From contig NC_039362.1 of assembly GCF_003573695.1 (NCBI RefSeq), positions 4,252,929 through 4,316,928 on the forward strand: a stretch of DNA of 64,000 nt. Reading direction: 5' to 3'. This stretch comes from Papaver somniferum (lineage: Eukaryota > Streptophyta > Magnoliopsida > Ranunculales > Papaveraceae). A program made the position numbers and the translations under genes. Of this stretch, positions 44,537-56,876 are shown in pieces (the first letter of the stretch is position 1; each line of letters starts with the position of its first letter). The notes beneath the pieces are model-generated. The model searched no databases, was not told the origin of the DNA, and saw only the letters and a list, made by a program, of their open reading frames with translations.

Positions 44537-47117
44537 TGACAGGTCCGGAAAGGTGTGTAGAATTGATGCGATGAAAACGGGCCTACAGTAATACCGCAAG
44601 TGCACGGTCGTCAGTTGTAGCTCGTGCAAGTACGGGTCGATCCACAGAGATCGGGTGTGTTTCGGAAAGTGTTTTAGCTATTTGGGTTCCTAGATTTGCT
44701 TTGGGCTTAGAAGCCCTTTGGAAGTGTTGGGCTCAATGTACTATTAGGTTTGTTCTCAATAAAAGGAACTGAGCTTGGGCTCAGTTGGTCTTTGAAAAGC
44801 AAATTGGGCTTTGGCTTTAAAGTGAGTTCAGGTTTTTGGGTTAAGCCCACAATTAATTGAATTGGGCTTTAGCTCTAACCTATCAATACACTAGGCTTTG
44901 GCCTTAATGAAATTTGGGCTTTAGTCTTAAACAAATGGGCTTTGGTTAAGCCCACAGATGACTGAATTGGGCTTCAGTTTGAAGTGAGCCTTGGGCTTGA
45001 GATGTATTGGGCTTAGCTATTGAACTAGGCCTCTTGGGCTTTGGACTCAGTTGTTGAACTAGGCCTTTGCTTGGCTGCAGGAGTAGCAAGAACTGAGCTT
45101 GGCTTGGCAGGAGAAGAAGTGGCAGCAGCAACAGCCTGGCAGCAACCTTGGCAGGAGAAGTGAGCAATGCAGCAGTGGAAGATAGTGATGCAGCAGAAGC
45201 AAGAGGGGAGGCAGTGCAGCAGCTGCAGGAAAAGCAGCAGCAGCAGCTGCAAGGGGAAGGAAAACAGCAGCACTGCACAGGAGAAGCAGCAGCAGTGCTG
45301 CAGGGCAGCAGAGGAAGAGCTGCTCAGCAGTGCAGCAGCAACAGAGTTGCAGCAGCAGCTGCAGCTGCTCAAGCAGTCAAGAAAATGAAGTAAACAGTAC
45401 AGGTAACATGACAGGACATAAGCATAACAGAAAACAACACAGGATGAACCAAGGCCTAAGGCCAAGGGCAAGGATAATGTGAAGCTAACAGAGCAAACAT
45501 AGAAAATAAATTGTGGATGGGAAGTGCAGGGGATGAATGAGAGTTTCCTTTACCTAGCCACCTTGGTTACATCCCTGTCATGTGGTTAGTTAACTACCTA
45601 AAGTCCTTGGATAACCCCTAGCATTGTCTATCTGATTAAAGCATAGGCAATCACAGGTCATTTAGGGTCTAGGTCTCTAACTAATATGGCTTTGTGAATC
45701 CCTTAGATTATGACTAACTCCTAGCATTAATGGTCTGTTTAAAGCACCACTAATCACAAGCCAGTGAACCTTTGGAATGTTACTAACCTAAATGTTTTGA
45801 GCTCAACAGGGTCTAACCCAAATGGCTAACCAACAAAGTGCAGTTGACTTCTCACCCTAGTGGTGAATCAGAACTTAACAAACATGATGAATCACATAGA
45901 CATTAGCATACACAAGAACATAAACATAACAGTGAAAAATAGAATTGCAAAAAGCATAACATAACAGGACATTGAGAATTAACAGAACTTAGCAGTTCTG
46001 GATGCAGGCTAATCCCAACATGCTTTCTAACACAACCCATAGCCCCAATTTATACCCAATTACATCATTAGGGTTTTACCCAATTTTTCACCCAAACTGA
46101 CAGAGCTAGGGTTTCTGAATTCTTACCTAATTTGATGTTGCTACATCAAATTGAACGTGACCCATTACTCTACTTGTCCTTCTCTACCTCTCCATGCCTT
46201 CAATTTCACTCTAGCTCTACCCAATTTATCAATTTTGCACGCCTAGGGTTTCTGAAAGAGAATGTGCAAAAGTTGAGAAATTAGGTGGACTAGGGAGATG
46301 GGAGCAGATGGTATTGGTTACTTTGAGTGATAGGGTGATGATGGTGGAGGTGTGGTGGTGGCAGTGGAGTTGGTGGTGATGATGGTGGTGGCAGTGGAGG
46401 TGGCTCTGCAGAGGGGGTAGTGGAGAAGAAAGGGTTCGACTGTGTTTGGGGTAGGGGGTGTGTTTGGGTTAGGTGGATGGGCTCGGATACTAGGGTGTAA
46501 GGCGAATGCATCGAGTCTTGATGTTCTGTGACTCTGAGCTGCGAGATGCGGAGATGGTAGGTAGATCGGACGGTGATGCAGAGGTAAGCGATGAGCGACC
46601 GTTGGATTATATGATACAACAAAATGAACGGTACTTGATGGAGTTAGGTACTGTAGTGTTAGGCGGAGATATCAAACTTTGATGAACAGCAAGGGAGCGA
46701 CCGTTGGATTCAACTACCATCTAATCTGAAGGCTTGGAATTTCAGCGCTGTGGTGCTTGGCAGAGACATCAGATTTTGATGATCAGCAAGGAGCGACCGT
46801 CGGATGCTTCTGAGAAATGATCTGATGGCTGAGGACGGAGGCGCTTTTGTGTGTAGAAAATGAGGTTGTGCGCACCATTCTTCGCGGCTTCCTTGCGTAA
46901 TTTCTCCCGGCTTTTCACTACTTTTCTGCTCTTTTCGCTCCGCGACTCATCCGAACTTTATTTACTACCTAAAAATGCAAAATTAATTAATAAAAATATT
47001 TATTCATGAAAACAATGAAAATACAGAATATGGGATAAAATGTAGAATTAACGCATAAAAGATGAGTTAAAATGCCAACAAAAAGGGATAAATATATACA
47101 ATATTTGGCACTCATCA
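44537..47117 (-). repeat. LTR-B, middle LTR of the compound element (mosaic)
   Basis: 2581 bp. From 44537 to about 46300 it is almost identical to LTR-A and LTR-C. From about 46300 to 46860 it differs repeatedly from both (for example AGAGGTAAGCGATGAGCGAC against AGTGAAGCTTGGAGAGAC), while A and C agree with each other. It also lacks a 5-base AGTTC near 45557. Confidence 0.92.
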
Positions 47118-48257
47118 AATACCCCCAAACCTGAATTTTACTTGTCCTCAAGTAAAACAAAACTAAGGAAATCCTACCTATACCACTGTCGCTGGTCTCT
47201 CGAATGCATTTAGCGTATGCACTAAGCCTTTTAAACCACTAAGTGTCCCTAGTGGACGAGTTAAGTCTCGTGAAGGTTTGCTTAGAACGTACCTACAAAG
47301 TTCTAGGTCAAAATATAAGCTCAGATTCCATCAAATGTGACATGTGCAAGTCAGTTTAAGCTCACAGCAAAATGGAGATGTCAATCTAGCTATCAAAGGC
47401 AGAATCCTAGCACTGATAACAAATAAAGACATGTGATAAGAGTGTAAAGTGTATCTACACATGTGTAAAGAAAGATCGGATGTTATGACTACTAATCACC
47501 AAGAGATAGTTTCTCAGGCTAAGAACCAAGGTCGAAATCTAGCTAGCTGTCCGGACTTTACGAGAATTGTGAATGAGTTGGAGGTATTTCACAATTACTC
47601 GCGTTGTACATCAATGGCATGCACCCTTCCTTGCTTACTATAATACAACAAAAGATGACTCTTTACATGACTCTTATTTACATTGACTACTCTCTTTTAT
47701 TTTTGGAACAAGATAGGGCGGAATTGATAAATACTTTTTTTTTTAACAAGGTAACACTTTTGATACATAAGCAAAAAGAAACAAAAAATTACATGACACT
47801 TTGCAAGAGGTAGCCCTTTTTGATGCACCCAGTTAAATTCGATGGTTGTCTTTCTTAATGTAACCTCCACCTTCTATCCCAACCAACCAAAGAACAAGCT
47901 AGTCAAGTTTCGTTCAGTATTCTAAAGTGATTGGCAATCGTAACTTCCTAACAAACACCTTGAAGATCGAGGCCATACATGTATTGGTAGATCGTGCGCG
48001 TGCAAATTTCTTATCACTATGTGAATTGTGCTAGAATCAGGGTGCCTAAATATCTAGACTAAGACTCCTAATAAAAATACATATTTGCACAAGAGTCAAC
48101 ATTTCACGGTAAATGAGCTCCATTTTTATGATTTTTTCATTTTTTAATTGTTTTTTGAATTTTTAATTTTTTAATTTTTTTTTGGAATTTTTCAATTTTT
48201 TCAAAAAGAAGAAGGAGTTCGTTTTTAATTATAGCATATTATCGTGGCATCTACTCT

Positions 48258-48295
48258 ATACCCCCAAACCTAAACTAAACATTGTCCTCAATGTT
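48258..48295 (-). promoter_or_regulatory. Internal hairpin/polypurine-like motif, internal region 2
   Basis: Inverted repeat 48278-48295 plus GTTTGGGGGTAT (minus strand, 48269-48258), downstream of the ORF on the minus strand. Confidence 0.6.
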
Positions 48296-48510
48296 TCAAA
48301 ATATGGAAAGAATTAAAATGCAACATATGGGAAGGGACATGCTGAGTAGAGTAAAAGGAGAGAGAATACCCGATTTCGGCGAAAGCAGAATTAAAACTCC
48401 GTTTATTCAAGGCAAAAATCCAACATATTTCAGCCGAGATCATATTGGATTAGAAAAATATATACAAAAGGAACTAAAGGGTTTTTTTTTAAGAAATTTT
48501 AACTACTGGA

Positions 48511-50217
48511 TTATATACAAAAATATTCACCATACACTAACAATCTAAAGAGTTGAGGATCAACCCAAAAGACGAAGTGTAGACATTTCAACAGCTTCAC
48601 ACAATAATAACAGGAAAGAAACGCAAGTGAAACTGTGAAACAAAATGAGCTACCCCCAAACCTGGATTTTACAGAAGATATAGTTTTGAAAACAAAATTG
48701 CGCAGTTTTGGGGGTTCATCATGCAAAAGGTCTAGCTCGAAATGAACTGTTCTAGGGACGGGCAAACATGCAATTTCCAACTGTGGTTCCTCAAATGTAT
48801 TATATTTGGAAGCAAAATAGTCCAAGAGGACTTGGGAAGCACACAGTTCCAATCCTAAATTAGGCATTTTCAGAAAAATTGGTTTTACAATGTTGGTACA
48901 AACCAAATCTAGGTTGGGTGGAAGGCCAACAGATTGTGACTCATGTAGGAGAATAGGCATATCATTATCAATCAAATCAAAATCTCCTAAATCATCTACA
49001 CATGTCACATCATGCTCACAATCATCAATCAGTTTAGCAAGTTCAGACTCAGAATCATCAACATCATCAACAAATTTATTCTCATGCATCGGCAAATCAG
49101 GAGAAATATCACAATGTGACCTAGGTAGAGAATCAGACACATCAAATATATTTTCATGCATATTAGTGTCTACAGAAGATTCAACTATTCCTATGTCATG
49201 CTCATCTTCACAGAATAATTGTACGAATCCCATGTCAATATCAAAATCATATGAATTACAATGAGTATTAGAAAGAACAACATGCATGAAGGTTGAGGGC
49301 GAGAAGCCATATGTTATTGAACCAACAGGTTCCACAATATTTTCATGTTTTTCTAACATATCATCGTAATCATCATAATCATCATCATGGTAGCATGCAT
49401 ATTGGTCCTCATTAACAGTGGTGGTGTCATTAGTCGATTCATGTTCCTCTAAATTAGGTTCATATTCAACATTATTTACATGAATGAGACTAGACACTTC
49501 ATTAGGGACAACATACATTTCCTCATGAATTTCCTCCCTTTGTCTGTGAAGCAAAATCTGATCTAAATGGGCATGAATTCGTGTTGTAGATCTATCATAG
49601 TCTTGCTTACAGAGTCTTAAAGCTTCTGTGGTGGAGTCTAAATTCATGGGAGTACAAAATTCTTCATGTTCAAATTGTGGTGAATGGTACAAACTTGCAT
49701 GGTCATTAGGGTTTTCAAAATATTGATCGCAACCCTCAAAGGATTGATTATGGTCCCAATGACTACCATTCTCACAATTCATGGGCATTTCATACATTGG
49801 ATTTTCTCTAGATGGCCTAAAATTATGCAAAATATGACAATGCTCAACAGGGTGGTCTAAACTACCACATGCGGGACATGCATAGATTTCAGGTTGCCTA
49901 AGAAAATTAGATGTGACAGATTCCTCATGTGATTGCATTTCTAAAGCTGCGATTCGAGCTTCTAATTGATCCATAAGAGATGATTGTGTGAGTGAGGCAC
50001 TAGCAAAATGTTCATTTTCACGTTGCGATAAATGATGCATGTATGAATAGTCATTAGGATTCATGTATTGCGGCTCGGGACTTTGAAAATGTCCATAATA
50101 ATTCCTATGACTATTGACATCATGGTCTATGGGAGGTTCATAACGTGAAGTTTGTCCATAAGCAAGTTCTCTAAGAGTTTTATTTCCATCTCCAGGAGCA
50201 GACCAAAATCCAGACAT
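48511..50217 (-). CDS. Intact 568-codon ORF of the non-autonomous Athila-like family
   Basis: Starts MSGFWSAPGDGNKTLRELAY, about 860 bp inside the primer site. A CCHC zinc knuckle CPACGSLDHPVEHC has Cys114, Cys117, His122 and Cys127 (CX2CX4HX4C), preceded by a possible coiled coil SLMDQLEARIAALEMQ (about 80-95). The middle is acidic with Asp/Tyr runs (DDDYDDYDDM). PNLGLELCASQVLLDYFASK lies in the last quarter. The C-terminus is hydrophobic, VSLAFLSCYYCVKLLKCLHF, a possible membrane segment, then WVDPQLFRLLVYGEYFCI. A knuckle in the first ORF suggests a gag-related nucleic-acid-binding role, but the rest matches no gag domain I know. It is the only uninterrupted copy of three here (others at 41933 and 54960). 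There is no pol, so packaging and integration would need help in trans. Function unknown. Confidence 0.8.
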   Translation of the reverse strand: MSGFWSAPGDGNKTLRELAYGQTSRYEPPIDHDVNSHRNYYGHFQSPEPQYMNPNDYSYMHHLSQRENEHFASASLTQSSLMDQLEARIAALEMQSHEESVTSNFLRQPEIYACPACGSLDHPVEHCHILHNFRPSRENPMYEMPMNCENGSHWDHNQSFEGCDQYFENPNDHASLYHSPQFEHEEFCTPMNLDSTTEALRLCKQDYDRSTTRIHAHLDQILLHRQREEIHEEMYVVPNEVSSLIHVNNVEYEPNLEEHESTNDTTTVNEDQYACYHDDDYDDYDDMLEKHENIVEPVGSITYGFSPSTFMHVVLSNTHCNSYDFDIDMGFVQLFCEDEHDIGIVESSVDTNMHENIFDVSDSLPRSHCDISPDLPMHENKFVDDVDDSESELAKLIDDCEHDVTCVDDLGDFDLIDNDMPILLHESQSVGLPPNLDLVCTNIVKPIFLKMPNLGLELCASQVLLDYFASKYNTFEEPQLEIACLPVPRTVHFELDLLHDEPPKLRNFVFKTISSVKSRFGGSSFCFTVSLAFLSCYYCVKLLKCLHFVFWVDPQLFRLLVYGEYFCI

Positions 50218-51096
50218 GATTGGCTCAAAAAGCTAAGCAACTATGTTACAAAGCCCAAAATTTGGTTTTTAAATGGGAAAATTTTAAAATTTGGTTTATG
50301 GGAAAATTTGGTTTTGATGGGAAAATTTTTGAAAAAGAAAATTTGGTTTAAAATGGGAGTAAAAAATTTGGTTTAAAATGGGAGCAAAAGAAAATTTATT
50401 TATTTTTATTTTTTTTTTTTTTTTTTTTTTGAATAATAAAAAAGAAAATAAAATTTGGTTTTTGAAATGGGAGCAAGCCCACTGTGCAAGCCTCTAATGA
50501 AATGGACGGAAGGCTGCGGCCTACGAAAATCCAAGTTTTTAATTTTGAAAGTTTAATTTGGCCCAGTTGGTTAAGGCCCGACGTTTGTTTTAAAACTTTG
50601 GTTTCGAGGTCCACTTACAAGTCCACAATCAGTTATAAGCTCAGCTGGGTTTAAACCCAGAGTCCAAAATACAAGTCCAATGGAAGAATTTAAACAAGCC
50701 CACACAAAATAAATACAAGCCCACAAATTAAACAACAAGCCCAAAAATAAATTATTACAAACCCAAAAGAGGAATAAAAAGCCCAAAAATTGGGTTAATT
50801 ATTACAAGCCCACAATAAAAAATTGGAAGCCCACAGGTTGGGTTCTCTCAATGAAATGGGTTTAGGCTTACCTTTTTAGCACAGCCCAGCTGCTCTGATA
50901 TTGTTGCAAAAACCCAGTTGGGTTTTGGTTCTTTTCCTTGGTGGCGTCCCAGCAGAGGAAAAACAGGTTCAGATCAGCAGGTCCAACAGCAAATGAAATG
51001 AAGCAGATGCAGATGCAAATGCTATGAAATACAAAAATAGCTAAGAAAAACACAGATAAAACACAGCACCAATCCCCGGCAACGACGCCAAAAACT

Positions 51097-53677
51097 TGAC
51101 AGGTCCGGAAAGGTGTGTAGAATTGATGCGATGAAACGGGCCTACAGTAATACCGCAAGTGCACGGTCGTCAGTTGTAGCTCGTGCAAGTACGGGTCGAT
51201 CCACAGAGATCGGGTGTGTTCGGAAAGTGTTTTAGCTATTTGGGTTCCTAGATTTGCTTTGGGCTTAGAAGCCCTTTGGAAGTGTTGGGCTCAATGTACT
51301 ATTAGGTTTTTCTCAATAAAAGGAACTGAGCTTGGGCTCAGTTGGTCTTTGAAAAGCAAATTGGGCTTTGGCTTTAAAGTGAGTTCAGGTTTTTGGGTTA
51401 AGCCCACAATTAATTGAATTGGGCTTTAGCTCTAACCTATCAATACACTAGGCTTTGGCCTTAATGAAATTGGGCTTTAGTCTTAAACAAATGGGCTTTG
51501 GTTAAGCCCACAGATGACTGAATTGGGCTTCAGTTTGAAGTGAGCCTTGGGCTTGAGATGTATTGGGCTTAGCTATTGAACTAGGCCTCTTGGGCTTTGG
51601 ACTCAGTTGTTGAACTAGGCCTTTGCTTGGCTGCAGGAGTAGCAAGAACTGAGCTTGGCTTGGCAGGAGAAGAAGTGGCAGCAGCAACAGCCTGGCAGCA
51701 ACCTTGGCAGGAGAAGTGAGCAATGCAGCAGTGGAAGATAGTGATGCAGCAGAAGCAAGAGGGGAGGCAGTGCAGCAGCTGCAGGAAAAGCAGCAGCAGC
51801 AGCTGCAAGGGGAAGGAAAACAGCAGCACTGCACAGGAGAAGCAGCAGCTGTGCTGCAGGGCAGCAGAGGAAGAGCTGCTCAGCAGTGCAGCAGCAACAG
51901 AGTTGCAGCAGCAGCTGCAGCTGCTCAAGCAGTCAAGAAAATGAAGTAAACAGTACAGGTAACATGACAGGACATAAGCATAACAGAAAACAACACAGGA
52001 TGAACCAAGGCCTAATGCCAAGGGCAAGGATAATGTGAAGCTAACAGAGCAAACATAGAAAATAAATTGTGGATGGGAAGTGCAGGGGATGAATGAGAGT
52101 TTCCTTTACCTAGCCAGTTCACCTTGGTTACATCCCTGTCATGTGGTTAGTTAACTACCTAAAGTCCTTGGATAACCCCTAGCATTGTCTATCTGATTAA
52201 AGCATAGGCAATCACAGGTCATTTAGGGTCTAGGTCTCTAACTAATATGGCTTTGTGAATCCCTTAGATTATAACTAACTCCTAGCATTAATGGTCTGTT
52301 TAAAGCACCACTAATCACAAGCCAGTGAACCTTTGGAATGTTACTAACCTAAATGTTTTGAGCTCAACAGGGTCTAACCCAAATGGCTAACCAACAAAGT
52401 GCAGTTGACTTCTCACCCTAGTGGTGAATCAGAACTTAACAAACATGATGAATCACATAGACATTAGCATACACAAGAACATGAACATAACAATGAAAAA
52501 TAGAATTGCAAAAAGCATAACATAACAGGACATTGAGAATTAACAGAACTTAGCAGTTCTGGATGCAGGCTAATCCCAACATGCTTTCTAACACAACCCA
52601 TAGCCCCAATTTATACCCAATTACATCATTAGGGTTTTACCCAATTTTTCACCCAAACTGACAGAGATAGGGTTTCTGAATTCTTACCTAATTTGATGTT
52701 GCTACATCAAATTGAACGTGACCCATTACTCTACTTGTCCTTCTCTACCTCTCCATGCCTTCAATTTCACTCTAGCTCTACCCAATTTATCAATTTGCAC
52801 GCCTAGGGTTTCTGAAAGAGAATGTGCAAAAGTTGAGAAATTAGGTGGACTAGGGAGATGGGAGCAGATGGTATTGGTTACTTTGAGTGATAGGGTGATG
52901 ATGGTGGAGGGTGGTGGTGGCAGTGGAGTTGGTGGTGATGATGGTGGTGCGGCGGCAGTTGCAGGAGGTGGCTCTGCAGAGGGGGGTGGTGTAGGTGATG
53001 GTCGACTGGTTGGGAGAAGGGTGTTTGGTTAGGTGGATGGGCTCGGGTGATAGGGTGTAAGGCGAGTGCATCGAGTCTTGATGTTCTGTGACTCTGAGCT
53101 GCGAGATGCGAAGATGGTAGGTAGATCGGACGGTGATGTGGAGTGAAGCTTGGAGAGACCGTCAGATTATATGATACAACAAAATGAACGGTACTTGATG
53201 GAGTTAGGTACTGTAGTGTAAGGCGGAGATATCAAACTTCGATGCACAGCAAGGGAGCGACCGTTGGATTCAACTACCATCTAATCTGAAGGCTTGGAAT
53301 TTCGGCGCTGTGGTGCTTGGCGGAGACTAAAGATTTTGATGCTCTATGAAGGAGCGACCATCGGATGCGTCTGGGAACTGATCTGACGGCTGAGAACGGA
53401 GGCGCTTTTGTGTGTAGAAAATGAGGTTGTGCGCACCATTCTTCGCGGCTTCCTTGCGTAATTCTCCCGGCTTTTCACTACTTTTCTGCTCTTTTCGCTC
53501 CGCGACTCATCCGAACTTTATTTATTACCTAAAAATACAAAATTAATTAATAAAAATATTTATTCTTGAAAACAATGAAAATACAGAATATGGGATAAAA
53601 TGTAGAATTAATGCATAAAAGATGAGTTAAAATGCCAACAAAAAGGGATAAATATATACAATATTTGGCACTCATCA
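51097..53677 (-). repeat. LTR-A of the compound element
   Basis: 2581 bp. Minus-strand start at 53677 next to target duplication CTAAG, end at 51097. Nearly identical to LTR-C over the full length, including U3, which fits A and C being the original pair of one insertion. Confidence 0.95.
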
Positions 53678-53682
53678 CTAAG

Positions 53683-54112
53683 CCAGAAGCCCATAAGTCC
53701 AAAGCCTGGGTTTTTAACCATTGTCCCTTTACAAACCAAAGCCCAGGTCTAATCAAAAGCCCACAGTCCACTGTTAGCTCAATCCCATTGAGCCCAAAAG
53801 CCCAGAGCACAAATTGAGCTCACCAGAAGACCAAAACAAACCCCCTAAGCCCAAAACCCAAAAAGGCTTCATAAGTTAACCAACAACAATTTAGGAGCCC
53901 AAAATAGCTAGAACACTTCAAACACACCCAGTCTCTGTGGATCGACCCGTACTTGCACGAGCTACAACCGACGACCGTGCACTTGCGGTATTACATGTAG
54001 GCCCGCGTTTTATTTCGCTTCAATTATATACACGTTCCCGGGCATACCAAGTTTTTGGCGCCGCTGCCGGGGACCATTTTGCATTTAAATATAATATCTT
54101 TGGGGCCTACCA
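53683..54112 (+). repeat. Outer element 5' LTR, second segment
   Basis: Resumes CCAGAAGCCCATAAGTCC exactly as in the uninterrupted 3' LTR (60136 on) and ends GGGGCCTACCA at 54112. Contains an embedded primer-site copy at 54056-54073. Confidence 0.93.
54056..54073 (+). promoter_or_regulatory. Primer-binding-site copy embedded in the LTR
   Basis: TGGCGCCGCTGCCGGGGA lies 39 bp before the LTR end, preceded by CATACCAAGTTTT. The functional-position copy lies 63 bp further on. The 3' LTR has the same embedded copy at 60511-60528, so it is a fixed part of the LTR. Confidence 0.9.
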
Positions 54113-54118
54113 AGTTTT

Positions 54119-54136
54119 TGGCGCCGCTGCCGGGGA
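54119..54136 (+). promoter_or_regulatory. Primer-binding site of the outer element
   Basis: TGGCGCCGCTGCCGGGGA starts seven bases after the LTR end (CCTACCA). One mismatch to the tRNA-Asp complement TGGCGCCGTTGCCGGGGA. Confidence 0.85.
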
Positions 54137-54959
54137 TTGGTGCTGTTGTTTTCTCTTGTAGTTTTATTAGCTATTTTTGCATTTCACTGCATAGCATTTG
54201 CATCTGCATCTGCTTCACTTCATTTGCTGTTGGACCTGCTGTTCTGAACCTGTTTTTCCTCTGCTGGGACGCCACCAAAGAAAAGAACCAAAACCCAACT
54301 GGGTTTTTGCAACAATATCAGAGCAGCTGGGCTGTGCTTAAAAGGTAACCCATTTAAGAGAACCCGAATTGTGGGCTTCCAATTTTTTAATTGTGGGCTT
54401 GTAATATTAAAGCCAATTTTTGGGCTTCTCTTATTTTTTGTTGGGTTTGTAATAATTTATTTGTGGGCTTGTTTGTTTAATTTGTGGGCTTGTTTAAATT
54501 CTTTCATTGGACTTGTATTTTGGACTCTGGGTTTAAACCCAGCTGAGCTTGTAACCGATTGTGGGCTTGCTTCCACTCAAGAGTGGACCTCGAAACCAAA
54601 GTTTTAAAACAAACGTCGGGCCTTAACCAACTGGGCCAAATTAAACTTTCAAAGTTAAAACTTAGTGTTTCGTGGGCCGTAGCCTTCCTCCCATTCCATT
54701 AGAGGACCAACAGTGGGCGTGCTCCCATTTCAAAAACCAAATTTTATTTTCTTTTTTAAAAAAAAAATTTACTTTTCTCCCATTCAAAAACCAAATTTTA
54801 CTTGCTCCCATTTTAAACCAAATTTTTTATTTTACTCCCATTTCAAAACCAAATTTTCAAATGTCTCCCACCAAAACCAAATTTTTCCCAAAAATCCAAA
54901 CCCTTTAAAAAACCAAATTTTGGGCTTTGTAACATAGTTACTTAGCTTTTGAGCCAATC

Positions 54960-56674
54960 ATGTCTGGATTTTGGTCTGCTCCTGGGGATGGAAATAAAAC
55001 TCTTAGAGAACTTGCTTATGGGCATGTGCCACGTTATGAACCTTCCACGGACCATGATGTCAATAGTCATAGGAATTATTATGGACATTTTCAAAGTCCC
55101 GAGCCGCAATACATGAACCCTAATGACTATTCATACATGCATCATTCGTCGCAACGTGAAAATGAACATTTTGCTAGTGCCTCACTCACACAATCATCAC
55201 TTATGGATCAAATAGAAGCTCGAATCACAGCTTTAGAAATGCAATCACATGAGGAATCTTTCACATCTAATTTTCTTAGGCAACCTGAAATCTATGCATG
55301 TCCCGCATGTGGTAGTTTAGACCACCCTGTTGAGCATTGTCATATTTTGCATAATTTTAGGCAATCTAGAGAAAATCCAATGTATGAAATGCCCATAAAT
55401 TGTGAGAATGGTAGTCATTGGGACCATAATCAATCCTTTGGGGGTTGCGATCAATATTTTGTAAACCCTAATGACCATGCACACATGTACCATTCACCAC
55501 AATTTGAACATGAAGAATTTTGTACTCCCATGAATTTAGACTCCACCACAGAAGCTTTAAGACTATGCAAGCAAGACTATGATAGATCTACATCATGAAT
55601 TCATGCACATTTAGATCAGATTTTGCTTCACCGACAAAAGGAGGAAATTCATGAGGAAATATATGTTGTCCCTAATGAAGTGTCTAGTCCCATTCATGTA
55701 AATAATGTTGAATATGAACCTAATTTAGAGGAACATGAATCGACTAATGACACCACCACTATTAATGAGGACCAATATGCATGATACCATGATGATGATT
55801 ATGATGATTATGATGATATGTTAGAAGAACATGAAAATATTGTGGAACCTGTTGGTTCAAAAACATATGGCTTCTCGCCCTCAACCTTCATGCATGTTGT
55901 TCTTTCTAATACTCATTGTAATTCATATGATTTTGATATTGACATGGGATTCGTACAATTATTCTGTGAAGATGAGCATGCCATAGGAATAGTTGAATCT
56001 TCTGTAGACACTAATATGCATGAAAATATATTTGATGTGTCTGATTCTCTACCTAGGTCACATTGTGATATTTCTCCTGATTTGCCGATGCATGAGAATG
56101 AATCTGTTGATGATGTTGATGACTCTGATTGTGATCTTGCCAATTTGTTTGATGATTGTGAGCATGTTGTGACACGTGTAGAAGACTTAGGAGATTTTGA
56201 TTTGATTAATAATGATGTGCCTATCGTCCTACATAATTCACAATCTGTTGGCCTTCCACCCAACCTAGATTTGGTTTGTACCCATATTGTCAAACCGACT
56301 TTTCTGAGAGTCCCTAATCTAGGTTTGGAACTGTGTGCTTCCCAAGTCCTTTTGGACTATTTTGCTTCTAAGTATAATATCTTTGAGGAACCACAGTTGG
56401 AAATTGCATGTTTGCCCGTCCCTAGCACAGTTCATTTCGAGCTAGACCTTGTACATGATGAACCCCCAAAACTGCGAGATTTTGTTTCCAAAATTTTATA
56501 CGTTGAAAAATCCAGGTTTGGGGGTAGCTCATTTTGTTTCACAGTTTTTCACTTGCGTTTCTATCATATTATTATTGTGTGAAGCTGTTGAAATGTCTAC
56601 ACTTTGTCTTTTGGGTTGATCCTCAACTCTTTAGATTGTTAGTGTATGGTGAATTTTTGTATATAATCCAGTAG
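54960..56674 (+). pseudogene. Element ORF, outer copy: two stops and a frameshift
   Basis: Homologous to 48511-50217 from MSGFWSAPGDGNKT through the knuckle CPACGSLDHPVEHC. A stop at 55596-55598 replaces an Arg codon (CGA to TGA). A second stop near 55782 replaces Cys (TGC to TGA). A two-base insertion near 56545 shifts the frame before the C-terminal hydrophobic block, whose DPQLFRLLVYGE is still readable to the TAG at 56672-56674. A few substitutions elsewhere show it belongs to a slightly different subfamily from the nested copies. Confidence 0.88.
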
Positions 56675-56876
56675 ATAAAATTTCTTAAAAACCCTTTTGT
56701 TCCTTTTGTATATATTTTGCTAATCCAATATGACCTCGGCTGAAATATGTTGGATTTTTGCCTTGAATAACGGAGTTTTAATTCTGCTTTCGCCGAAATC
56801 GGGTATTCTCTCTCCTTTTACTTTACTCAGCATGTCCCTTTCCATATATTGTTTTATAATTCTTTCCATATTTTGA

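Larger units (their letters stand above)
37873..53677 (-). mobile_element. Compound nested element: three LTRs and two internal regions
   Basis: On the minus strand: LTR-A (53677-51097), internal 2 (51096-47118), LTR-B (47117-44537), internal 1 (44536-40456), LTR-C (40455-37873). One pair of target duplications, CTAAG (37868-37872 and 53678-53682), flanks the whole, so it behaves as a single insertion in the outer 5' LTR. Each LTR begins TGATGAGTGCCAAATATTG and ends CCGGACCTGTCA. Both interiors have a tRNA-Asp-type primer site, a polypurine tract and one long ORF, and neither has pol. A tandem LTR-interior-LTR-interior-LTR array is the known product of unequal recombination between two elements. 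LTR starts and the 3' interior are closely related to the outer element. Confidence 0.95.
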
